Part shown: one piece after another, positions 56,903-64,000 of the stretch | Position numbering within the stretch: the first letter of the stretch is position 1 | Layout: the number at the start of each line of letters is the position of its first letter | NCBI RefSeq assembly: GCF_932526225.1 | Contig: NC_064045.1 | Location: 10,754,022-10,818,021 of the forward strand | Source of the DNA: Nematostella vectensis | Lineage: Eukaryota > Cnidaria > Anthozoa > Actiniaria > Edwardsiidae | Direction: 5' to 3' | Length of the DNA stretch: 64,000 nucleotides | Program-made: the position numbers and the translations under genes | Notes under the pieces: model-generated | Told to the model about the DNA's origin: nothing | Database searches by the model: none | Seen by the model: only the letters and a program-made list of their open reading frames with translations

Positions 56903-58134
56903 ATGATTGCTCTCAAATCCGAGTTCATAACCTCCATCAACGCGTCGGCTACTACAAACATGTAGCAGGTGATGTTTCCCGTTCCTCCAACTTTTCGTTT
57001 CATCTCGAGTTTTACTCCGTCCCGCGTGTTGTTCAAGACCAGACCTCCTCCGTGAATGCTGTTATCCGGGTGTGCCCTCAAGTCGACCCACAGAGCAAAT
57101 TTGTTATTAGCGTAAAAATCCTTTTGCTTAACACCCTCTCTACCGAAACGTTTCTTTACCGACTCCCAGAGGTCCGGCGGTGTCATCCCCTTGGAGTAGA
57201 GACGGTTTGGCATGCCATCCACATTAATGTTGATCGATGTGATGCTTGGATTGACAAACTTTTCGGAATCCCTTGCTCCTCCGGTGTAGCTCTCTGTGAA
57301 CAGGCACAATATCCCTGTCATTGACCTCCTCGGCAGATTAATGTGCTCGTTTATGACACCATCATTAGGTTTGGAGATGGTGAACGTTTTGTGGAGAATG
57401 ACGTTCTCGTAAAAGAATCCTCTACCAACCTGATAAGCCGACAACGCCTCACGAGCCAAGTATTCACTTGAGATGCAAGCATATTCCAACTCGAGGTTTG
57501 TGATTGTGTACGTTGGAGTCTTGACCGTGTCAGCATAAACAACGACGTCGGAAACTGGGGCTAGAGTAATTTCAAAGATTAGCGGATGAGGTAACGCCTT
57601 TGGATAAAAGACCCCATGCTCGCCGAGAATAGGATGGTCGAGTGGAATGCAGTACTTGGTGTTGTGAACTGCTGCAAGAGCTACTTCCTTAGCATCTGAT
57701 GTCGCTTTGTCACCTGCATTTGTCCTGAGCTTCCTCATGTTTTCAGAGGAGATACCTTGTTTTATTCTATCCTCACGATCTTCAGCTTGTAAGTATAAGT
57801 CGTGATAGGTTTGGAAGAGATCGTATCTTTGAGTATCCTGTAGTGTTTCTCCACCGAAGAGAATCTTGAGCCTTGACACTAGGTTTCGACCAACGTTGTT
57901 GACGAGAGTATTATTCGCGTGTCCTGTGACGTTTAAGTCAAATAGTAAGGATACACTACCTGGAACAATCACTACATTTTCAGCAAGTTTTGGAATATTT
58001 ATATAGAGGGTTTCTCCAGGACTTGCCGATGAGGGATTGAATGTAATCCGATTCAGCGACGATTCCGCGTTCAGGCCGAAGGGTTCCCGTGGGATCCTGT
58101 TTGGGTTAATTTTTTCTGATATCGCTTGTGCCAT
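56896..58134 (-). CDS. Major capsid protein, double jelly roll
   Basis: 412 residues, within the usual range for the Polinton capsid protein (PY). The sequence is beta-rich and shows landmarks of this family: an N-terminal strand region (ITFNPSSASPGETLYINIP), a Gly-rich SRLKILFGGETLQDTQRYD segment and the FYPKALPHPLIFEITLAP turn between domains. The C-terminal half ends ITCYMFVVADALMEV. Trimers build the capsid faces. It is divergent from the integrase with only 33 bp between start codons. Assignment rests on these features, position next to the ATPase, and size. Confidence 0.85.
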   Translation of the reverse strand: MAQAISEKINPNRIPREPFGLNAESSLNRITFNPSSASPGETLYINIPKLAENVVIVPGSVSLLFDLNVTGHANNTLVNNVGRNLVSRLKILFGGETLQDTQRYDLFQTYHDLYLQAEDREDRIKQGISSENMRKLRTNAGDKATSDAKEVALAAVHNTKYCIPLDHPILGEHGVFYPKALPHPLIFEITLAPVSDVVVYADTVKTPTYTITNLELEYACISSEYLAREALSAYQVGRGFFYENVILHKTFTISKPNDGVINEHINLPRRSMTGILCLFTESYTGGARDSEKFVNPSITSININVDGMPNRLYSKGMTPPDLWESVKKRFGREGVKQKDFYANNKFALWVDLRAHPDNSIHGGGLVLNNTRDGVKLEMKRKVGGTGNITCYMFVVADALMEVMNSDLRAIMY

Positions 58135-58170
58135 CTTTTATTTTAAGAAAAGAGAGATAATCTTTAAATG
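58135..58170. promoter_or_regulatory. Bidirectional capsid/integrase promoter
   Basis: On the minus strand, TTTAAAGATTATC (box at 58161-58168) serves the capsid gene and overlaps the A of the integrase ATG (58168-58170). On the plus strand a weaker TTTTAAGAAAAG lies about 18 nt before the integrase ATG. Confidence 0.6.
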
Positions 58171-59160
58171 AGTAACGAAAGCAGGTTATCAAAAATATAC
58201 TATTCCACCGATGGATACTGGAAAGGGTATTCAGCTATTTCTAAGTTAGCTAGTGTCGCTAAAGTCAGTGAAGCCGAGGCTAAGAGGTGGCTTGAAAAAC
58301 AGGCGTTGTGGCAGATCTACCTCCCAGCCCCAAAGTATGTCCCCAGACCGCATTGGACTGTGAATAAACCTAATCAGATTCACCAAGCCGATCTGTTGTT
58401 TATGTCCCACGATAACGTAGGCAGAAAAACCTATCGTTACGCGTTGGTCGTGATTGATATTGCCTCGAGATATAAAGATGCAGAAGCACTGACTACCAAG
58501 GATTCGAGTGGAATTGCTAAAGGGTTTGAAAAGATATACTCCAGAAAACTTAAATGGCCTCATACGGTGATTGTCGATCCGGGGACAGAATTTAGGGGAG
58601 AGGTAACGAAGATTATGAAAAAGAAGGGGGTTACCATCCAGCGAAGCGAGGCTGGGAACCATCGCGCACAGGCTTTTGTCGAACGCGCCAATAGAACACT
58701 TGCGGAGAGGTTGTTTTCTCATCAGTATGCTCAAGAAATGATTAGCGATGATCGATCTAGAGTTTGGGTGAAACGATTGCCAGATGTTTTGAAAACTCTG
58801 AATAGTCAACCCATAAGAATCACTGGCAAAGAGCCTGCAAAATCTATTGGTTTGAAAGAGGTTGATATTGATCCTCCAACGTATAAGCGGCCTGTTGGAC
58901 TTGACGAAGTTAGACTACCACCGGGGGTTAGAGTTAGATATCTATTAGCTCCTGGAGAAGAGGAAGGAGGTGAACGCAGACGAGCCACAGACCCTATTTG
59001 GAGTTTAAAAGTGTTTGATCTATCACGCAGTGTTGTTTCAGTTGGACAGCCTGTGTTGTATTACCTCTCCAAAGGTGCTCCAAGGAGGTCGTTCGTTAGG
59101 GAAGAACTTCAAGTCGTCCCTGAAGATACTGAGCCGCCACCAGCCGCAGTTTTGAAATGA
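58168..59160 (+). CDS. Retroviral-type integrase of the Polinton
   Basis: 330 residues. The DDE catalytic triad is D75 (HQADLL), D137 (VDPGTEF) and E172 (VERANR), with 34 residues between the last two. An N-terminal helical domain binds the context of WLEKQALWQIY; a complete HHCC zinc motif is not evident. After the core comes a C-terminal SH3-like region (VGQPVLYYLS...SFVREELQVV). The enzyme inserts the linear element into chromosomes, producing 5-6-bp duplications. Its last 52 bp overlap the end of the polymerase gene on the other strand. Confidence 0.92.
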   Translation: MSNESRLSKIYYSTDGYWKGYSAISKLASVAKVSEAEAKRWLEKQALWQIYLPAPKYVPRPHWTVNKPNQIHQADLLFMSHDNVGRKTYRYALVVIDIASRYKDAEALTTKDSSGIAKGFEKIYSRKLKWPHTVIVDPGTEFRGEVTKIMKKKGVTIQRSEAGNHRAQAFVERANRTLAERLFSHQYAQEMISDDRSRVWVKRLPDVLKTLNSQPIRITGKEPAKSIGLKEVDIDPPTYKRPVGLDEVRLPPGVRVRYLLAPGEEEGGERRRATDPIWSLKVFDLSRSVVSVGQPVLYYLSKGAPRRSFVREELQVVPEDTEPPPAAVLK

Positions 59161-62100
59161 CCGTGAGCGAAGGTGTGGATGCCATCGTCACAGATGATTC
59201 GCTTGTCATCCTCATGAGATAGAGCGACCTTGTTCACCGTTTCAGTGTAAACATCATGCTTATGACTTCTGATGACATTCATAAGTCTCATCTGAGGTTT
59301 CTTACCAAATAAGCAATCCTTGTAGTCATCGAAACCGATGCTCTTCTTGACGACTGCTCTCTTGACGCCCTTGCATTTCTTTTCTTCTTTACCTTCATCC
59401 ATCTTGTACGAGTAAAGTTTGGCCCTCAGTCCTACAAATTCTGTAATTTGCTGGCCCCCAGCCTCATCTTTAAACATTCCGATGACTTTCTTGTTCACAC
59501 CAACCTCAATACCGGATGGGTGGCCCTTCGGAAAGTTGCTGGTGTCGAACATGGACCTCACATCCCCGCTGATGTCCTTGTAGAAGTCTTTCGTCTCGAT
59601 CTCATACATCAGGCTGTCAGTATCAGTGAATAAGAGCTTTGCATCCTCACCGTACTTGGGCTTGACGAAGTTGTAGTGGAAATCGTACATGAGCGTCTTA
59701 CTCAGGTCCAGAATGGACATGCCCAAGTAGACAGGCTTGTTGAAGATCAGCTTTGTCTTCTTCATGTGGATGGCGGCTAGATTCTCGCAAAAAATGGTGC
59801 GATGTTGATAGTTCGGCTTTGATATGAGCTTCTTGGCCTGCTTCTCGTCCGTCACCAACCGAATGTCCACCCTGTTCCTAATGTTCTCCATAGTCTTACC
59901 AAAGACGGAGTTGTTCATTAACTTGAAAAAATCTTTCTCAAAATCGTTTGTCGCCTTGGCTCTCAGATCGGTGTTCAAGTCAATGTAGGGCTCCAGCCAA
60001 GCAGACTCCTCAAAAGTGACACCCCTGTGAATCTTGGTGACTTTTAGCCCAAAACTCACATAAAGTCTCAGAGTCTCATGGTGGATAACGTACTTTGTCT
60101 TGTCGTTAAGGTTTGGGACCAACTTGTCCACATTGCCTAGCCCGATAGATTCCGGGGCTAGTGGGTAATCGTTGTGTAAGTCATGTAGGTGGTGAGGGTA
60201 CTCCAAGTCAACCTCCAGAATGCATGGGCGGTCTCTCCAACCTGACAGCTCTTGGTCACCCATCCACCTGAAACCGTGAGTCGGTAAAGGGTTGCTCATC
60301 GCCCAGCCATACAAATTGTTAGCATCAAGGTAGGTGATATATTTTGTGGGTAGGTCAGGGTCATACTCCTTCATGTAAGGGTTATTTGCCTCCCCATGTC
60401 TGTTGCTTATCATGGAGACACCCCCACGGATGCCCTTCTCAATCATGAGCAACATGTCATAGTCCGTTAGAAGCTCTAGCCTCACCTTGGTGGTCTTCAA
60501 CGCTGCATCCCAAGCCAACCCTGGCGCTGTGTAGTACCAAGCGGGGTCCAGACCGTAATTCTTGAGACAAACGTCCCTAAAGTTCTCGAAAACGTCAGCT
60601 AAAAGCAACACATCCGACTCTAGGTACAGATTGTGGTAATCCCTCATGGTCCCCATCCCAAAGACCTCCCACACTCTCCGCGCGTGCAGGTGATCCTCCT
60701 CCGATATGTCGGTGTCGTTGAGTTTGGAGTGGAATGCCTCTCTCTGTGGGAGCTGTGTTGCGTCGAGCTTGCTAAAGCCGTCGAACCAGTCGTAAGGGAA
60801 AACACCCTTCCTCAACAACAGCTGGAGCTCCTCCCCCTCATAGTACTCCGCCAGGTTTTTGAAGCACTCCCTTGACATATTACCCACTAGACTGTCGAGA
60901 CTGGCCGACATAAACCTGAAACTGTCGATAAATCTGATATCACGTTTAACATCAATCTTGTTGCCCTCCTTGTTCGTGAAACTGTCGACTACAATCTGTT
61001 TTGTGAAAGAAATATACTTTTCCTCGTTATTAGGTATACAGTTTATTTTACCTTCCGATGTACCAAGGTTCTTGATAAATAGATGGCTGTCGTACCCAGA
61101 CAGATTGTGAAAGATAACAGGAAAGAACTTTGGAATTTTGTGATCTAAGTTGCATGCGTTGTGAGCAGCACCTCTGTACTTTCCGGTGAGGTGGCAATGG
61201 TCCAAAACCTTGTCTTCCCCTAATTCACCCTCACAGATGTGGCAGTGAGTGGCGTCGTTATAGGCGATTTTGTCCTTCGGAGTCATTTTCACCTTCTTAG
61301 GGAACCTGAACTTATCGTAAATTTTCTTAATGTCTGACTCCAAAGACTCTACGAAAAGCTGTGGGATATCTTCGTCTGGAGATTCAGCTGTGTATCGTAC
61401 AAGCTCGGATGGGGATATATCTCCGTCGAAACACTTGATGAGATAGCAGAAACCAGACGGTTTGTGTTTCTGGTATTGCTTAGTGAAGCTTTTACTCTCA
61501 TCTGGGGAGCATGTGTCTATATTCTCTGTGAAGCTCTCAAAGTCGGCATAGACAACAAAGGGGACACGCATTTTTCTGTTGTAGTTTTTGAATTTAATGT
61601 GGGGTAGATTTCCATCCTTATCTATCTTAGGCATCTCTATTCCAACCGCTTCATGATTGCCGCAGCATTCAGAATGTTTTTCTAATGATTGTTTGCACCG
61701 AAACGAGTTCAGACATCTACAGCATAAAAAACGAGTATGATGAAACTCATCAATTTGAGTAGATACTAATCTCATCATATTCTTTATCCAGCAGTAATGA
61801 TTCGTCTCATCATCCGAGATGAGAAGTAAGTTGATTGCATTATCTGGATCCTTCTCACTGATTCTCAATGGATATATTTTGGTTTCGTATCCAAACACAT
61901 TAACCGTATACTGGTTCTGTTTCTCGAACTTGTCAATCTGTTTTAGTGAGACGGGGAACTCTATCCCTGACCAGTCGAATTTCTCAGAGTTCTCTATCAT
62001 TTGTTTACTGAACCTTTGAGGATCTTTCTCCCTAGGATACACAGCAGAGGTTACTGCCCACTTGAAACATTCGTGATCATTCTCGTTCTTAACATTGATG

Positions 62101-63017
62101 ATCGCCTTCTTAGACGCTAGTTTCGGCGGCAGCGGAATATAGGAAGACCCAGAAAGCGGTTCAAAGGGATCTATGTTGATGTCAAAGTATTCCACTTGGT
62201 CAAACTGCCATCCGGAGCCTTGCTTCTGGAACAGCTCAACTAATCCGAGTAAATAATTTGTCATCGTATCGAACAAATCAGAGAGATCAGTCGACTCTGT
62301 CACAATCTCAGGCTTCTCTGTATGAAAATATCCCAGTTCTTCTTCGATCTGAGCTGTAGCCGGATCCTCTTTTATAAACCCGCAAGTAAAGATAAACTTC
62401 ACTTTGATAGGCTTTTTTTGTCGACCGATGAGTTCAAGGACTTTCGGTTTGATTCTGGCGATGAATGTCTTGGGGTCGTAACCTCTCTGCCCGGCTATTC
62501 CGTGGGTTTTAAGATACCCCTTCAACGCCGTCTGTTGTTCCTTGGGTGTGAAGCGATCTTCCACCTCCTCGTGTAGACGCTTAATCCTCTCCTTCAGACG
62601 TTCGACCCGTTTATCTGCAGCCTCTTTGACGGTCTTTTTGATGGGCTCAGGGACATAAGATAGTATCCAATCCGCAAACTTGTCTAACTCGCTCTTGATC
62701 AAGTTGGCCGCCCTGTTTGCAAAATGCTTGAGTGATTGGACGCGGGAACTCCGTGGGGGTTGGGAGGGTTTTAGAATAGGGACATTAATCTCAGGTATCG
62801 GGCCGTCGAGAATACTCTCCGACGTGTTGGATGGGGTAATGCGGGGTGGTCGTGGCAGCCCTTTGACAAGTTTGGGTAAAGGAACCCGTCGGGGTGGTGG
62901 TGGTGGTGACGTGCTGGTCAGCGCCCCTACGAGCTCGTCTCTCCGCATCCAGTAATATCTTGGGATACCCCGCTCCTTGGCGAGGGCTTTCAGATCTTTC
63001 ACCTTCAGGTTCTCCAT
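59109..63017 (-). CDS. Protein-primed family B DNA polymerase (Polinton pPolB)
   Basis: 1,302 residues from the ATG at 63017. An in-frame ATG at 63035 touches the promoter box; positions below count from it. A SAP-like DNA-binding helix pair (KVKDLKALAKERGIP) opens the protein, followed by a Pro-rich linker with DGPIPEINVPILKP and a C2HC finger (C438-C459 region). The 3'-5' exonuclease has YADFES (D498, E500), FHNLSGYDS and YLESDV (D808). An HNH/endonuclease-VII-like zinc segment (CHICEG...LDHCHLTGKYRGAAHNAC, 598-628) lies inside the exonuclease domain. Polymerase motifs are A LDANNLYGWAMS (D904), B KLMNNSVFGK and C FTDTDS (D1138, D1140). It copies the linear genome from protein primers. Confidence 0.93.
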   Translation of the reverse strand: MENLKVKDLKALAKERGIPRYYWMRRDELVGALTSTSPPPPPRRVPLPKLVKGLPRPPRITPSNTSESILDGPIPEINVPILKPSQPPRSSRVQSLKHFANRAANLIKSELDKFADWILSYVPEPIKKTVKEAADKRVERLKERIKRLHEEVEDRFTPKEQQTALKGYLKTHGIAGQRGYDPKTFIARIKPKVLELIGRQKKPIKVKFIFTCGFIKEDPATAQIEEELGYFHTEKPEIVTESTDLSDLFDTMTNYLLGLVELFQKQGSGWQFDQVEYFDINIDPFEPLSGSSYIPLPPKLASKKAIINVKNENDHECFKWAVTSAVYPREKDPQRFSKQMIENSEKFDWSGIEFPVSLKQIDKFEKQNQYTVNVFGYETKIYPLRISEKDPDNAINLLLISDDETNHYCWIKNMMRLVSTQIDEFHHTRFLCCRCLNSFRCKQSLEKHSECCGNHEAVGIEMPKIDKDGNLPHIKFKNYNRKMRVPFVVYADFESFTENIDTCSPDESKSFTKQYQKHKPSGFCYLIKCFDGDISPSELVRYTAESPDEDIPQLFVESLESDIKKIYDKFRFPKKVKMTPKDKIAYNDATHCHICEGELGEDKVLDHCHLTGKYRGAAHNACNLDHKIPKFFPVIFHNLSGYDSHLFIKNLGTSEGKINCIPNNEEKYISFTKQIVVDSFTNKEGNKIDVKRDIRFIDSFRFMSASLDSLVGNMSRECFKNLAEYYEGEELQLLLRKGVFPYDWFDGFSKLDATQLPQREAFHSKLNDTDISEEDHLHARRVWEVFGMGTMRDYHNLYLESDVLLLADVFENFRDVCLKNYGLDPAWYYTAPGLAWDAALKTTKVRLELLTDYDMLLMIEKGIRGGVSMISNRHGEANNPYMKEYDPDLPTKYITYLDANNLYGWAMSNPLPTHGFRWMGDQELSGWRDRPCILEVDLEYPHHLHDLHNDYPLAPESIGLGNVDKLVPNLNDKTKYVIHHETLRLYVSFGLKVTKIHRGVTFEESAWLEPYIDLNTDLRAKATNDFEKDFFKLMNNSVFGKTMENIRNRVDIRLVTDEKQAKKLISKPNYQHRTIFCENLAAIHMKKTKLIFNKPVYLGMSILDLSKTLMYDFHYNFVKPKYGEDAKLLFTDTDSLMYEIETKDFYKDISGDVRSMFDTSNFPKGHPSGIEVGVNKKVIGMFKDEAGGQQITEFVGLRAKLYSYKMDEGKEEKKCKGVKRAVVKKSIGFDDYKDCLFGKKPQMRLMNVIRSHKHDVYTETVNKVALSHEDDKRIICDDGIHTFAHGHFKTAAGGGSVSSGTT

Positions 63018-63035
63018 TTCTATCAAACCAGCCAT

Positions 63036-63052
63036 GTCTTTAAACCACTTTT
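63036..63052 (-). promoter_or_regulatory. Promoter box of the polymerase gene
   Basis: GAAAAGTGGTTTAAAGAC followed by ATG, 19 nt before the preferred start codon at 63017. The segment further upstream (AGCCTCTCAGCTTCACATCT) is shared with the TFIIB promoter. Confidence 0.7.
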
Positions 63053-63081
63053 CAAAAGCTTTTTTTAGATGTGAAGCTGAG

Positions 63082-63110
63082 AGGCTAGCCCCCTCGAGCT
63101 CCCCCTAGGT
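63082..63110. repeat. GC-rich palindromic unit of the Polinton (right-hand copy)
   Basis: GAGGCTAGCCCCCTCGAGCT followed by CCCCCTAGGTG. Further copies: 47393-47416 (inverted), 52519-52543, 55047-55080, 55239-55271, 56090-56112, 56197-56220, and a decayed one at about 47800-47830. Confidence 0.75.
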
Positions 63111-63451
63111 GCGACACGTGACAAAGTGATTGACAGGTTCTTGACAAAGTGATTGACAGGTTTTTTACAAAGTGATTGACAGGTGGGCGTGGTCGTCACG
63201 TGATAAAGTGATTGACAGGTTTTTTACAAAGTGATTGACAGGTGGGCGTGGTCGTCACGTGATAAAGTGATTGACAGGTTTTTTACAAAGTGATTGACAG
63301 GTGGGCGTGGTCGTGCAAGAGATCTCTGGCAAACTCGCGCATGCGCAGGTCGCGAGGCTTGGCGGAGGTGTGCGGAGACTTTTGCGCCACTTTTGGAATG
63401 AAATTTGGGATGATGAAAACTTTGCGCCAGCTGCGCCAAAACACTACTACT
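63095..63451 (-). repeat. Right terminal inverted repeat of the Polinton
   Basis: This is the inverted counterpart of the left repeat, 357 bp, with 7 exact TGATTGACAG copies, three GTGGGCGTGGTCGT KLF-type words, three CACGTG E-boxes and one TGCGCATGCGCG-type palindrome. Its inner edge joins the polymerase promoter region. Confidence 0.92.
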
Positions 63452-63479
63452 ATAATTGATCTCTTTGATATAAGAATTA

Positions 63480-63678
63480 CAGGCACGTAGCCAGGGTATT
63501 GAGGGGGGGGGGGGGGGAAGGGGTGGATGTGTCGTTTAACCATCCAGCGGACCATTTTCTCTTAGGTAGCTCATCCTAGCTCGCAGTGGTACTCAATTTT
63601 TCCTCACCTAAAGCTGACCTTCCAGTCCGAGTGGAGGTTCTTCCCGAAGTCCCTGAACCCCTCCTGGCTACGGGCCTG
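63480..63678. mobile_element. About 200-bp MITE next to the Polinton
   Basis: CAGGCACGTAGCCAGG and inverted CCTGGCTACGGGCCTG bound a stretch with a poly-G run. It lies 24 bp outside the Polinton flank. Confidence 0.6.
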
Positions 63679-64000
63679 AGTTGTCACACTTTACATCCGT
63701 CATGAAAACTAGCCCACATTCGCCAATCCTTTTATATTCTAACTTTCTTTTTGATTCGCCGTCATTTCGACGTGATGACGACTGTGAATCACATGCAATC
63801 GAGTTATTCATCAATGTGATTATGGCGCAGATGCACAATGCCGAGCGCTGTCCTTCGCCCTTCCGATGACAAATCGATCGTTGATTTATCGTGTGATTGA
63901 GATCGTGAATGAAACTGATCCAAGCGAATGCAAGAAGAACTGTGCTCTCTCTTGTCCTGCTTATCTCTCCATCTGAGAAATAAGACTCTTAGATGAAAGA
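63679..64000. other. Right-edge host sequence
   Basis: No gene or repeat could be supported here. Confidence 0.4.

Larger units (their letters stand above)
46946..63451. mobile_element. Complete Polinton/Maverick (virus-like DNA transposon), 16.5 kb
   Basis: The element is bounded by inverted terminal repeats starting AGTAGTAGTGTTTTGGCGC and flanked by ATAAT on each side (46941-46945, 63452-63456), close to the 5-6-bp duplications known for Polintons. It encodes the hallmark set: protein-primed family B DNA polymerase, retroviral-type integrase, packaging ATPase, double-jelly-roll capsid protein and a penton-like protein. It adds a TFIIB-like factor, an ankyrin protein and zinc-repeat proteins. 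All frames look intact and the outer TIR parts appear identical, so the insertion is probably recent and may be able to move or form particles. No adenovirus-type protease was found. Confidence 0.93.

Overview
The window is metazoan nuclear DNA, most likely from an anthozoan cnidarian. A sea anemone of the Nematostella type is my inference, from the gustatory-receptor-like gene, the intron-dense conserved genes and the many MITEs and minisatellites. It has two parts: about 46.9 kb of host chromosome, then a complete virus-like Polinton/Maverick element of 16.5 kb (46946-63451).

Host part. At 1-380 is the end of an unidentified plus-strand gene. A minus-strand gustatory-receptor-like (GRL) gene spans 2607-8650 in four exons; its last intron holds a 3.3 kb minisatellite of 41-bp units. 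An orphan GRL last exon (10436-10526), a short LTR with a tRNA-Leu-type primer-binding site and one CLN3-like exon (13010-13366) follow. From 15208 to 42156 the minus strand carries a full USP7 (HAUSP) deubiquitinase gene. I could trace 42 coding exons that join in frame to 1,082 codons, close to the human protein. Its introns contain five minisatellite regions and several foldback or TIR-bounded DNA elements. Divergently, 42966-45059 on the plus strand encodes mitochondrial ATP synthase subunit d in six exons.

Polinton part. Inverted repeats (46946-47407 and 63095-63451), flanked by ATAAT, bound a compact gene set. The left plus-strand block has a small membrane protein, a TFIIB-like transcription factor, an ankyrin protein and a Cys/His zinc-repeat protein. 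The central minus-strand block has the virion genes: a 508-residue unknown, a hydrophobic-core protein, a penton-like protein, a coiled-coil membrane protein, three small membrane proteins, an unknown, the packaging ATPase and the major capsid protein. The plus-strand integrase then diverges from the capsid gene and meets the minus-strand protein-primed DNA polymerase tail to tail. I found no adenovirus-type protease.

The most interesting signal is transcriptional. Nearly every Polinton gene has a TTTAAAGA-like box about 15-30 nt before its start codon. The box comes in two flavours: AAGTGGTTTAAAGACATG before the polymerase, TFIIB and other non-structural genes, and TTTAAAGAT/TTTAAAAAC before the virion genes. 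With the element's own TFIIB, this looks like a self-encoded early/late initiation system. The terminal repeats carry 7 and 11 exact copies of TGATTGACAG (the PBX-MEIS/PREP consensus) with E-box, KLF-type and NRF1-type sites, so host developmental factors may control the element. A GC-rich palindromic unit is repeated across the element and inserted in frame in several genes.
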